A stretch of 64,000 bases of DNA, from contig CANTFK010000987.1 in assembly GCA_947646735.1 (NCBI GenBank), positions 124,001-188,000 of the forward strand, written 5' to 3'. A program made the translations under genes and the position numbers. Position 1 is the stretch's first letter; each line of letters begins with the position of its first letter. Below the pieces are notes generated by a model. That model did not search any database. It saw only the letters and a program-made list of their open reading frames with translations, and was not told the DNA's origin. This DNA is from Peronospora farinosa (lineage: Eukaryota; Oomycota; Peronosporomycetes; Peronosporales; Peronosporaceae). Shown here piece by piece: positions 1 through 13,232 of this stretch.

Positions 1-751
1 TACACCTAAAGTCTACGCCTGAAGATCGCGCAGAGCTCGGTTGAAGGGCCAAGTAAGAGGCTTATCCGGTGGCATGATGACTCAGTTTGACACTGAACGA
101 TACAGAACATATTTAGAAGAAAAAGGTGAGAGCTTTCGCTGCGTTGATGGAGAAAGTGACAGTTGTGAAGGAATGGGCATCCGCTATTGAGATGTTGTCT
201 CGTGTGGAAGGAAGTGAAGAGAGCATCAAGCGTATCAGGGATCTCATTGACGGAGTGGTAGACAGCGCTATGATTGAGTTGTAAGAGAGGCAGGGGGTAG
301 ATATCATCGAGTAGCTCTTTTTCTCTTTTTCTCGAGGTTTCACGAAGTCGTTTATCAAACAAACACTTACAATTGAAAACTTAGGCAGCAACAACATTAG
401 GCGTAGAAGACCACGTGCCGTTCTCGTCTTCTTTAAGACAGAAAAAACGTCTTGTAGTACACCATCATTTTGTAGAGATTACAAGATAACGACTCCATCA
501 CGAAACATACTTGTACAAAAAAGTTGCTGTCAGCTTAGCTGAATAGGATTTCGTCTTCTTGTTACATATTGCCCAAATCCCAGGCTTGAATAAAGTGGCC
601 TGACCAATCAAAGGATCTCAATAATGTGATAAGGCATCAAGTGGCATTGTACCTTTGCAAAAGTAGCTGTACTTGCCAAATACCATTTATGTTCTCCTAA
701 CGACTACCTTGTTCTTGTTTTACTCTACGATCATTAATTTGCTATACTGTG

Positions 752-778
752 GCGACTCACTCTCTTGACGTGAGTCGC
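752..778. other. Perfect 9-bp hairpin in each satellite unit (first copy shown)
   Basis: GCGACTCAC at 752-760 pairs with GTGAGTCGC at 770-778 across a 9-base loop. The hairpin recurs at the same place in every complete unit. In the last two units one G has become A on the left arm, which leaves a G-T pair in RNA. No run of T follows closely, so it is not an obvious RNA polymerase III terminator. The function is unknown. Confidence 0.8.
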
Positions 779-3700
779 TTCTTCAGCACCACCAATGGTG
801 ACGCGCGCTTCGCGTTCGCACTTGGCAGGCTGCGGCTGAGAATGTATGCTGCAGATTCAGCCGCATCGCCCCAGAAGGACATGGGCAGTCGACTCGCGAA
901 GATCATCGAGCGTGCCATCTGTTAGAGTTGACAAGGAGTGAAGTCTACACCTAAAGTCTACGACTGAAGATCGCGCAGAGCTCGGTTGAAGGGCCAAGTA
1001 AGAGGCTTATCCGGTGGCATGATGACTCAGTTTGACACTGAACGATACAGAACATATTTAGAAGAAAAAGGTGAGAGCTTTCGCTGCGTTGATGGAGAAA
1101 GTGACAGTTGTGAAGGAATGGGCATCCGCTATTGAGATGTTGTCTCGTGTGGAAGGAAGTGAAGAGAGCATCAAGCGTATCAGGGATCTCATTGACGGAG
1201 TGGTAGACAGCGCTATGATTGAGTTGTAAGAGAGGCAGGGGGTAGATATCATCGAGTAGCTCTTTTTCTCTTTTTCTCGAGGTTTCACGAAGTCGTTTAT
1301 CAAACAAACACTTACAATTGAAAACTTAGGCAGCAACAACATTAGGCGTAGAAGACCACGTGCCGTTCTCGTCTTCTTTAAGACAGAAAAAACGTCTTGT
1401 AGTACACCATCATTTTGTAGAGATTACAAGATAACGACTCCATCACGAAACATACTTGTACAAAAAAGTTGCTGTCAGCTTAGCTGAATAGGATTTCGTC
1501 TTCTTGTTACATATTGCCCAAATCCCAGGCTTGAATAAAGTGGCCTGACCAATCAAAGGATCTCAATAATGTGATAAGGCATCAAGTGGCATTGTACCTT
1601 TGCAAAAGTAGCTGTACTTGCCAAATACCATTTATGTTCTCCTAACGACTACCTTGTTCTTGTTTTACTCTACGATCATTAATTTGCTATACTGTGGCGA
1701 CTCACTCTCTTGACGTGAGTCGCTTCTTCAGCACCACCAATGGTGACGCGCGCTTCGCGTTCGCACTTGGCAGGCTGCGGCTGAGAATGTATGCTGCAGA
1801 TTCAGCCGCATCGCCCCAGAAGGACATGGGCAGTCGACTCGCGAAGATCATCGAGCGTGCCATCTGTTAGAGTTGACAAGGAGTGAAGTCTACACCTAAA
1901 GTCTACGACTGAAGATCGCGCAGAGCTCGGTTGAAGGGCCAAGTAAGAGGCTTATCCGGTGGCATGATGACTCAGTTTGACACTGAACGATACAGAACAT
2001 ATTTAGAAGAAAAAGGTGAGAGCTTTCGCTGCGTTGATGGAGAAAGTGACAGTTGTGAAGGAATGGGCATCCGCTATTGAGATGTTGTCTCGTGTGGAAG
2101 GAAGTGAAGAGAGCATCAAGCGTATCAGGGATCTCATTGACGGAGTGGTAGACAGCGCTATGATTGAGTTGTAAGAGAGGCAGGGGGTAGATATCATCGA
2201 GTAGCTCTTTTTCTCTTTTTCTCGAGGTTTCACGAAGTCGTTTATCAAACAAACACTTACAATTGAAAACTTAGGCAGCAACAACATTAGGCGTAGAAGA
2301 CCACGTGCCGTTCTCGTCTTCTTTAAGACAGAAAAAACGTCTTGTAGTACACCATCATTTTGTAGAGATTACAAGATAACGACTCCATCACGAAACATAC
2401 TTGTACAAAAAAGTTGCTGTCAGCTTAGCTGAATAGGATTTCGTCTTCTTGTTACATATTGCCCAAATCCCAGGCTTGAATAAAGTGGCCTGACCAATCA
2501 AAGGATCTCAATAATGTGATAAGGCATCAAGTGGCATTGTACCTTTGCAAAAGTAGCTGTACTTGCCAAATACCATTTATGTTCTCCTAACGACTACCTT
2601 GTTCTTGTTTTACTCTACGATCATTAATTTGCTATACTGTGGCGACTCACTCTCTTGACGTGAGTCGCTTCTTCAGCACCACCAATGGTGACGCGCGCTT
2701 CGCGTTCGCACTTGGCAGGCTGCGGCTGAGAATGTATGCTGCAGATTCAGCCGCATCGCCCCAGAAGGACATGGGCAGTCGACTCGCGAAGATCATCGAG
2801 CGTGCCATCTGTTAGAGTTGACAAGGAGTGAAGTCTACACCTAAAGTCTACGACTGAAGATCGCGCAGAGCTCGGTTGAAGGGCCAAGTAAGAGGCTTAT
2901 CCGGTGGCATGATGACTCAGTTTGACACTGAACGATACAGAACATATTTAGAAGAAAAAGGTGAGAGCTTTCGCTGCGTTGATGGAGAAAGTGACAGTTG
3001 TGAAGGAATGGGCATCCGCTATTGAGATGTTGTCTCGTGTGGAAGGAAGTGAAGAGAGCATCAAGCGTATCAGGGATCTCATTGACGGAGTGGTAGACAG
3101 CGCTATGATTGAGTTGTAAGAGAGGCAGGGGGTAGATATCATCGAGTAGCTCTTTTTCTCTTTTTCTCGAGGTTTCACGAAGTCGTTTATCAAACAAACA
3201 CTTACAATTGAAAACTTAGGCAGCAACAACATTAGGCGTAGAAGACCACGTGCCGTTCTCGTCTTCTTTAAGACAGAAAAAACGTCTTGTAGTACACCAT
3301 CATTTTGTAGAGATTACAAGATAACGACTCCATCACGAAACATACTTGTACAAAAAAGTTGCTGTCAGCTTAGCTGAATAGGATTTCGTCTTCTTGTTAC
3401 ATATTGCCCAAATCCCAGGCTTGAATAAAGTGGCCTGACCAATCAAAGGATCTCAATAATGTGATAAGGCATCAAGTGGCATTGTACCTTTGCAAAAGTA
3501 GCTGTACTTGCCAAATACCATTTATGTTCTCCTAACGACTACCTTGTTCTTGTTTTACTCTACGATCATTAATTTGCTATACTGTGGCGACTCACTCTCT
3601 TGACGTGAGTCGCTTCTTCAGCACCACCAATGGTGACGCGCGCTTCGCGTTCGCACTTGGCAGGCTGCGGCTGAGAATGTATGCTGCAGATTCAGCCGCA

Positions 3701-6700
3701 TCGCCCCAGAAGGACATGGGCAGTCGACTCGCGAAGATCATCGAGCGTGCCATCTGTTAGAGTTGACAAGGAGTGAAGTCTACACCTAAAGTCTACGACT
3801 GAAGATCGCGCAGAGCTCGGTTGAAGGGCCAAGTAAGAGGCTTATCCGGTGGCATGATGACTCAGTTTGACACTGAACGATACAGAACATATTTAGAAGA
3901 AAAAGGTGAGAGCTTTCGCTGCGTTGATGGAGAAAGTGACAGTTGTGAAGGAATGGGCATCCGCTATTGAGATGTTGTCTCGTGTGGAAGGAAGTGAAGA
4001 GAGCATCAAGCGTATCAGGGATCTCATTGACGGAGTGGTAGACAGCGCTATGATTGAGTTGTAAGAGAGGCAGGGGGTAGATATCATCGAGTAGCTCTTT
4101 TTCTCTTTTTCTCGAGGTTTCACGAAGTCGTTTATCAAACAAACACTTACAATTGAAAACTTAGGCAGCAACAACATTAGGCGTAGAAGACCACGTGCCG
4201 TTCTCGTCTTCTTTAAGACAGAAAAAACGTCTTGTAGTACACCATCATTTTGTAGAGATTACAAGATAACGACTCCATCACGAAACATACTTGTACAAAA
4301 AAGTTGCTGTCAGCTTAGCTGAATAGGATTTCGTCTTCTTGTTACATATTGCCCAAATCCCAGGCTTGAATAAAGTGGCCTGACCAATCAAAGGATCTCA
4401 ATAATGTGATAAGGCATCAAGTGGCATTGTACCTTTGCAAAAGTAGCTGTACTTGCCAAATACCATTTATGTTCTCCTAACGACTACCTTGTTCTTGTTT
4501 TACTCTACGATCATTAATTTGCTATACTGTGGCGACTCACTCTCTTGACGTGAGTCGCTTCTTCAGCACCACCAATGGTGACGCGCGCTTCGCGTTCGCA
4601 CTTGGCAGGCTGCGGCTGAGAATGTATGCTGCAGATTCAGCCGCATCGCCCCAGAAGGACATGGGCAGTCGACTCGCGAAGATCATCGAGCGTGCCATCT
4701 GTTAGAGTTGACAAGGAGTGAAGTCTACACCTAAAGTCTACGCCTGAAGATCGCGCAGAGCTCGGTTGAAGGGCCAAGTAAGAGGCTTATCCGGTGGCAT
4801 GATGACTCAGTTTGACACTGAACGATACAGAACATATTTAGAAGAAAAAGGTGAGAGCTTTCGCTGCGTTGATGGAGAAAGTGACAGTTGTGAAGGAATG
4901 GGCATCCGCTATTGAGATGTTGTCTCGTGTGGAAGGAAGTGAAGAGAGCATCAAGCGTATCAGGGATCTCATTGACGGAGTGGTAGACAGCGCTATGATT
5001 GAGTTGTAAGAGAGGCAGGGGGTAGATATCATCGAGTAGCTCTTTTTCTCTTTTTCTCGAGGTTTCACGAAGTCGTTTATCAAACAAACACTTACAATTG
5101 AAAACTTAGGCAGCAACAACATTAGGCGTAGAAGACCACGTGCCGTTCTCGTCTTCTTTAAGACAGAAAAAACGTCTTGTAGTACACCATCATTTTGTAG
5201 AGATTACAAGATAACGACTCCATCACGAAACATACTTGTACAAAAAAGTTGCTGTCAGCTTAGCTGAATAGGATTTCGTCTTCTTGTTACATATTGCCCA
5301 AATCCCAGGCTTGAATAAAGTGGCCTGACCAATCAAAGGATCTCAATAATGTGATAAGGCATCAAGTGGCATTGTACCTTTGCAAAAGTAGCTGTACTTG
5401 CCAAATACCATTTATGTTCTCCTAACGACTACCTTGTTCTTGTTTTACTCTACGATCATTAATTTGCTATACTGTGGCGACTCACTCTCTTGACGTGAGT
5501 CGCTTCTTCAGCACCACCAATGGTGACGCGCGCTTCGCGTTCGCACTTGGCAGGCTGCGGCTGAGAATGTATGCTGCAGATTCAGCCGCATCGCCCCAGA
5601 AGGACATGGGCAGTCGACTCGCGAAGATCATCGAGCGTGCCATCTGTTAGAGTTGACAAGGAGTGAAGTCTACACCTAAAGTCTACGACTGAAGATCGCG
5701 CAGAGCTCGGTTGAAGGGCCAAGTAAGAGGCTTATCCGGTGGCATGATGACTCAGTTTGACACTGAACGATACAGAACATATTTAGAAGAAAAAGGTGAG
5801 AGCTTTCGCTGCGTTGATGGAGAAAGTGACAGTTGTGAAGGAATGGGCATCCGCTATTGAGATGTTGTCTCGTGTGGAAGGAAGTGAAGAGAGCATCAAG
5901 CGTATCAGGGATCTCATTGACGGAGTGGTAGACAGCGCTATGATTGAGTTGTAAGAGAGGCAGGGGGTAGATATCATCGAGTAGCTCTTTTTCTCTTTTT
6001 CTCGAGGTTTCACGAAGTCGTTTATCAAACAAACACTTACAATTGAAAACTTAGACAGCAACAACATTAGGCGTAGAAGACCACGTGCCGTTCTCGTCTT
6101 CTTTAAGACAGAAAAAACGTCTTGTAGTACACCATCATTTTGTAGAGATTACAAGATAACGACTCCATCACGAAACATACTTGTACAAAAAAGTTGCTGT
6201 CAGCTTAGCTGAATAGGATTTCGTCTTCTTGTTACATATTGCCCAAATCCCAGGCTTGAATAAAGTGGCCTGACCAATCAAAGGATCTCAATAATGTGAT
6301 AAGGCATCAAGTGGCATTGTACCTTTGCAAAAGTAGCTGTACTTGCCAAATACCATTTATGTTCTCCTAACGACTACCTTGTTCTTGTTTTACTCTACGA
6401 TCATTAATTTGCTATACTGTGGCGACTCACTCTCTTGACGTGAGTCGCTTCTTCAGCACCACCAATGGTGACGCGCGCTTCGCGTTCGCACTTGGCAGGC
6501 TGCGGCTGAGAATGTATGCTGCAGATTCAGCCGCATCGCCCCAGAAGGACATGGGCAGTCGACTCGCGAAGATCATCGAGCGTGCCATCTGTTAGAGTTG
6601 ACAAGGAGTGAAGTCTACACCTAAAGTCTACGACTGAAGATCGCGCAGAGCTCGGTTGAAGGGCCAAGTAAGAGGCTTATCCGGTGGCATGATGACTCAG

Positions 6701-7560
6701 TTTGACACTGAACGATACAGAACATATTTAGAAGAAAAAGGTGAGAGCTTTCGCTGCGTTGATGGAGAAAGTGACAGTTGTGAAGGAATGGGCATCCGCT
6801 ATTGAGATGTTGTCTCGTGTGGAAGGAAGTGAAGAGAGCATCAAGCGTATCAGGGATCTCATTGACGGAGTGGTAGACAGCGCTATGATTGAGTTGTAAG
6901 AGAGGCAGGGGGTAGATATCATCGAGTAGCTCTTTTTCTCTTTTTCTCGAGGTTTCACGAAGTCGTTTATCAAACAAACACTTACAATTGAAAACTTAGG
7001 CAGCAACAACATTAGGCGTAGAAGACCACGTGCCGTTCTCGTCTTCTTTAAGACAGAAAAAACGTCTTGTAGTACACCATCATTTTGTAGAGATTACAAG
7101 ATAACGACTCCATCACGAAACATACTTGTACAAAAAAGTTGCTGTCAGCTTAGCTGAATAGGATTTCGTCTTCTTGTTACATATTGCCCAAATCCCAGGC
7201 TTGAATAAAGTGGCCTGACCAATCAAAGGATCTCAATAATGTGATAAGGCATCAAGTGGCATTGTACCTTTGCAAAAGTAGCTGTACTTGCCAAATACCA
7301 TTTATGTTCTCCTAACGACTACCTTGTTCTTGTTTTACTCTACGATCATTAATTTGCTATACTGTGGCGACTCACTCTCTTGACGTGAGTCGCTTCTTCA
7401 GCACCACCAATGGTGACGCGCGCTTCGCGTTCGCACTTGGCAGGCTGCGGCTGAGAATGTATGCTGCAGATTCAGCCGCATCGCCCCAGAAGGACATGGG
7501 CAGTCGACTCGCGAAGATCATCGAGCGTGCCATCTGTTAGAGTTGACAAGGAGTGAAGTC

Positions 7561-10500
7561 TACACCTAAAGTCTACGACTGAAGATCGCGCAGAGCTCGG
7601 TATGAAGGGCCAAGTAAGAGGCTTATCCGGTGGCATGATGACTCAGTTTGACACTGAACGATACAGAACATATTTAGAAGAAAAAGGTGAGAGCTTTCGC
7701 TGCGTTGATGGAGAAAGTGACAGTTGTGAAGGAATGGGCATCCGCTATTGAGATGTTGTCTCGTGTGGAAGGAAGTGAAGAGAGCATCAAGCGTATCAGG
7801 GATCTCATTGACGGAGTGGTAGACAGCGCTATGATTGAGTTGTAAGAGAGGCAGGGGGTAGATATCATCGAGTAGCTCTTTTTCTCTTTTTCTCGAGGTT
7901 TCACGAAGTCGTTTATCAAACAAACACTTACAATTGAAAACTTAGACAGCAACAACATTAGGCGTAGAAGACCACGTGCCGTTCTCGTCTTCTTTAAGAC
8001 AGAAAAAACGTCTTGTAGTACACCATCATTTTGTAGAGATTACAAGATAACGACTCCATCACGAAACATACTTGTACAAAAAAGTTGCTGTCAGCTTAGC
8101 TGAATAGGATTTCGTCTTCTTGTTACATATTGCCCAAATCCCAGGCTTGAATAAAGTGGCCTGACCAATCAAAGGATCTCAATAATGTGATAAGGCATCA
8201 AGTGGCATTGTACCTTTGCAAAAGTAGCTGTACTTGCCAAATACCATTTATGTTCTCCTAACGACTACCTTGTTCTTGTTTTACTCTACGATCATTAATT
8301 TGCTATACTGTGGCGACTCACTCTCTTGACGTGAGTCGCTTCTTCAGCACCACCAATGGTGACGCGCGCTTCGCGTTCGCACTTGGCAGGCTGCGGCTGA
8401 GAATGTATGCTGCAGATTCAGCCGCATCGCCCCAGAAGGACATGGGCAGTCGACTCGCGAAGATCATCGAGCGTGCCATCTGTTAGAGTTGACAAGGAGT
8501 GAAGTCTACACCTAAAGTCTACGACTGAAGATCGCGCAGAGCTCGGTTGAAGGGCCAAGTAAGAGGCTTATCCGGTGGCATGATGACTCAGTTTGACACT
8601 GAACGATACAGAACATATTTAGAAGAAAAAGGTGAGAGCTTTCGCTGCGTTGATGGAGAAAGTGACAGTTGTGAAGGAATGGGCATCCGCTATTGAGATG
8701 TTGTCTCGTGTGGAAGGAAGTGAAGAGAGCATCAAGCGTATCAGGGATCTCATTGACGGAGTGGTAGACAGCGCTATGATTGAGTTGTAAGAGAGGCAGG
8801 GGGTAGATATCATCGAGTAGCTCTTTTTCTCTTTTTCTCGAGGTTTCACGAAGTCGTTTATCAAACAAACACTTACAATTGAAAACTTAGGCAGCAACAA
8901 CATTAGGCGTAGAAGACCACGTGCCGTTCTCGTCTTCTTTAAGACAGAAAAAACGTCTTGTAGTACACCATCATTTTGTAGAGATTACAAGATAACGACT
9001 CCATCACGAAACATACTTGTACAAAAAAGTTGCTGTCAGCTTAGCTGAATAGGATTTCGTCTTCTTGTTACATATTGCCCAAATCCCAGGCTTGAATAAA
9101 GTGGCCTGACCAATCAAAGGATCTCAATAATGTGATAAGGCATCAAGTGGCATTGTACCTTTGCAAAAGTAGCTGTACTTGCCAAATACCATTTATGTTC
9201 TCCTAACGACTACCTTGTTCTTGTTTTACTCTACGATCATTAATTTGCTATACTGTGGCGACTCACTCTCTTGACGTGAGTCGCTTCTTCAGCACCACCA
9301 ATGGTGACGCGCGCTTCGCGTTCGCACTTGGCAGGCTGCGGCTGAGAATGTATGCTGCAGATTCAGCCGCATCGCCCCAGAAGGACATGGGCAGTCGACT
9401 CGCGAAGATCATCGAGCGTGCCATCTGTTAGAGTTGACAAGGAGTGAAGTCTACACCTAAAGTCTACGCCTGAAGATCGCGCAGAGCTCGGTTGAAGGGC
9501 CAAGTAAGAGGCTTATCCGGTGGCATGATGACTCAGTTTGACACTGAACGATACAGAACATATTTAGAAGAAAAAGGTGAGAGCTTTCGCTGCGTTGATG
9601 GAGAAAGTGACAGTTGTGAAGGAATGGGCATCCGCTATTGAGATGTTGTCTCGTGTGGAAGGAAGTGAAGAGAGCATCAAGCGTATCAGGGATCTCATTG
9701 ACGGAGTGGTAGACAGCGCTATGATTGAGTTGTAAGAGAGGCAGGGGGTAGATATCATCGAGTAGCTCTTTTTCTCTTTTTCTCGAGGTTTCACGAAGTC
9801 GTTTATCAAACAAACACTTACAATTGAAAACTTAGGCAGCAACAACATTAGGCGTAGAAGACCACGTGCCGTTCTCGTCTTCTTTAAGACAGAAAAAACG
9901 TCTTGTAGTACACCATCATTTTGTAGAGATTACAAGATAACGACTCCATCACGAAACATACTTGTACAAAAAAGTTGCTGTCAGCTTAGCTGAATAGGAT
10001 TTCGTCTTCTTGTTACATATTGCCCAAATCCCAGGCTTGAATAAAGTGGCCTGACCAATCAAAGGATCTCAATAATGTGATAAGGCATCAAGTGGCATTG
10101 TACCTTTGCAAAAGTAGCTGTACTTGCCAAATACCATTTATGTTCTCCTAACGACTACCTTGTTCTTGTTTTACTCTACGATCATTAATTTGCTATACTG
10201 TGGCGACTCACTCTCTTGACGTGAGTCGCTTCTTCAGCACCACCAATGGTGACGCGCGCTTCGCGTTCGCACTTGGCAGGCTGCGGCTGAGAATGTATGC
10301 TGCAGATTCAGCCGCATCGCCCCAGAAGGACATGGGCAGTCGACTCGCGAAGATCATCGAGCGTGCCATCTGTTAGAGTTGACAAGGAGTGAAGTCTACA
10401 CCTAAAGTCTACGACTGAAGATCGCGCAGAGCTCGGTATGAAGGGCCAAGTAAGAGGCTTATCCGGTGGCATGATGACTCAGTTTGACACTGAACGATAC

Positions 10501-13232
10501 AGAACATATTTAGAAGAAAAAGGTGAGAGCTTTCGCTGCGTTGATGGAGAAAGTGACAGTTGTGAAGGAATGGGCATCCGCTATTGAGATGTTGTCTCGT
10601 GTGGAAGGAAGTGAAGAGAGCATCAAGCGTATCAGGGATCTCATTGACGGAGTGGTAGACAGCGCTATGATTGAGTTGTAAGAGAGGCAGGGGGTAGATA
10701 TCATCGAGTAGCTCTTTTTCTCTTTTTCTCGAGGTTTCACGAAGTCGTTTATCAAACAAACACTTACAATTGAAAACTTAGACAGCAACAACATTAGGCG
10801 TAGAAGACCACGTGCCGTTCTCGTCTTCTTTAAGACAGAAAAAACGTCTTGTAGTACACCATCATTTTGTAGAGATTACAAGATAACGACTCCATCACGA
10901 AACATACTTGTACAAAAAAGTTGCTGTCAGCTTAGCTGAATAGGATTTCGTCTTCTTGTTACATATTGCCCAAATCCCAGGCTTGAATAAAGTGGCCTGA
11001 CCAATCAAAGGATCTCAATAATGTGATAAGGCATCAAGTGGCATTGTACCTTTGCAAAAGTAGCTGTACTTGCCAAATACCATTTATGTTCTCCTAACGA
11101 CTACCTTGTTCTTGTTTTACTCTACGATCATTAATTTGCTATACTGTGGCGACTCACTCTCTTGACGTGAGTCGCTTCTTCAGCACCACCAATGGTGACG
11201 CGCGCTTCGCGTTCGCACTTGGCAGGCTGCGGCTGAGAATGTATGCTGCAGATTCAGCCGCATCGCCCCAGAAGGACATGGGCAGTCGACTCGCGAAGAT
11301 CATCGAGCGTGCCATCTGTTAGAGTTGACAAGGAGTGAAGTCTACACCTAAAGTCTACGACTGAAGATCGCGCAGAGCTCGGTTGAAGGGCCAAGTAAGA
11401 GGCTTATCCGGTGGCATGATGACTCAGTTTGACACTGAACGATACAGAACATATTTAGAAGAAAAAGGTGAGAGCTTTCGCTGCGTTGATGGAGAAAGTG
11501 ACAGTTGTGAAGGAATGGGCATCCGCTATTGAGATGTTGTCTCGTGTGGAAGGAAGTGAAGAGAGCATCAAGCGTATCAGGGATCTCATTGACGGAGTGG
11601 TAGACAGCGCTATGATTGAGTTGTAAGAGAGGCAGGGGGTAGATATCATCGAGTAGCTCTTTTTCTCTTTTTCTCGAGGTTTCACGAAGTCGTTTATCAA
11701 ACAAACACTTACAATTGAAAACTTAGGCAGCAACAACATTAGGCGTAGAAGACCACGTGCCGTTCTCGTCTTCTTTAAGACAGAAAAAACGTCTTGTAGT
11801 ACACCATCATTTTGTAGAGATTACAAGATAACGACTCCATCACGAAACATACTTGTACAAAAAAGTTGCTGTCAGCTTAGCTGAATAGGATTTCGTCTTC
11901 TTGTTACATATTGCCCAAATCCCAGGCTTGAATAAAGTGGCCTGACCAATCAAAGGATCTCAATAATGTGATAAGGCATCAAGTGGCATTGTACCTTTGC
12001 AAAAGTAGCTGTACTTGCCAAATACCATTTATGTTCTCCTAACGACTACCTTGTTCTTGTTTTACTCTACGATCATTAATTTGCTATACTGTGGCGACTC
12101 ACTCTCTTGACGTGAGTCGCTTCTTCAGCACCACCAATGGTGACGCGCGCTTCGCGTTCGCACTTGGCAGGCTGCGGCTGAGAATGTATGCTGCAGATTC
12201 AGCCGCATCGCCCCAGAAGGACATGGGCAGTCGACTCGCGAAGATCATCGAGCGTGCCATCTGTTAGAGTTGACAAGGAGTGAAGTCTACACCTAAAGTC
12301 TACGCCTGAAGATCGCGCAGAGCTCGGTTGAAGGGCCAAGTAAGAGGCTTATCCGGTGGCATGATGACTCAGTTTGACACTGAACGATACAGAACATATT
12401 TAGAAGAAAAAGGTGAGAGCTTTCGCTGCGTTGATGGAGAAAGTGACAGTTGTGAAGGAATGGGCATCCGCTATTGAGATGTTGTCTCGTGTGGAAGGAA
12501 GTGAAGAGAGCATCAAGCGTATCAGGGATCTCATTGACGGAGTGGTAGACAGCGCTATGATTGAGTTGTAAGAGAGGCAGGGGGTAGATATCATCGAGTA
12601 GCTCTTTTTCTCTTTTTCTCGAGGTTTCACGAAGTCGTTTATCAAACAAACACTTACAATTGAAAACTTAGGCAGCAACAACATTAGGCGTAGAAGACCA
12701 CGTGCCGTTCTCGTCTTCTTTAAGACAGAAAAAACGTCTTGTAGTACACCATCATTTTGTAGAGATTACAAGATAACGACTCCATCACGAAACATACTTG
12801 TACAAAAAAGTTGCTGTCAGCTTAGCTGAATAGGATTTCGTCTTCTTGTTACATATTGCCCAAATCCCAGGCTTGAATAAAGTGGCCTGACCAATCAAAG
12901 GATCTCAATAATGTGATAAGGCATCAAGTGGCATTGTACCTTTGCAAAAGTAGCTGTACTTGCCAAATACCATTTATGTTCTCCTAACGACTACCTTGTT
13001 CTTGTTTTACTCTACGATCATTAATTTGCTATACTGTGGCGACTCACTCTCTTGACGTGAGTCGCTTCTTCAGCACCACCAATGGTGACGCGCGCTTCGC
13101 GTTCGCACTTGGCAGGCTGCGGCTGAGAATGTATGCTGCAGATTCAGCCGCATCGCCCCAGAAGGACATGGGCAGTCGACTCGCGAAGATCATCGAGCGT
13201 GCCATCTGTTAGAGTTGACAAGGAGTGAAGTC
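7561..13232. repeat. Duplicated trimer within the satellite (higher-order repeat)
   Basis: Units 9-11 (7561-10396) and 12-14 (10397-13232) share the same ordered set of marker variants. The first unit of each trio has an extra A creating ATG about 41 bases into the unit and an A in place of G in its 'ttagacagc' segment. The second unit has the common form. The third has C instead of A at about position 18 of the unit. Both trios are 2836 bp long. This is the pattern left by unequal exchange or segmental duplication of a three-unit block. Confidence 0.7.
7602..7845 (+). other. Possible spliced 59-codon micro-ORF in a satellite unit
   Basis: In units 9, 12 and 16 an inserted A creates an ATG (7602 in unit 9) followed by three codons. 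A candidate 64-base intron, 7614-7677, starts GTAAGAG, has a CTGAAC branch-like motif and ends TTTAG. After it 55 codons run to a TAA at 7843-7845. The exon-2 part (for example 117-284 in unit 1) is open in nearly all units and has coding-like composition, with an E/K/I-rich helical C-terminus ending SAMIEL. Most units have TTG instead of ATG. Single-base changes in units 26, 27 and 29 alter amino acids rather than being silent, so selection on a protein is doubtful. It may be the relic of a gene fragment captured by the satellite. Confidence 0.25.

Noticed and set aside
95..115. 12-base match (GAACGATACAGA) between the satellite and U6 snRNA
   Set aside because: The rest of U6 (5' stem, ACAGAGA context, AGC triad region, 3' T run) is absent. 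It is probably chance.
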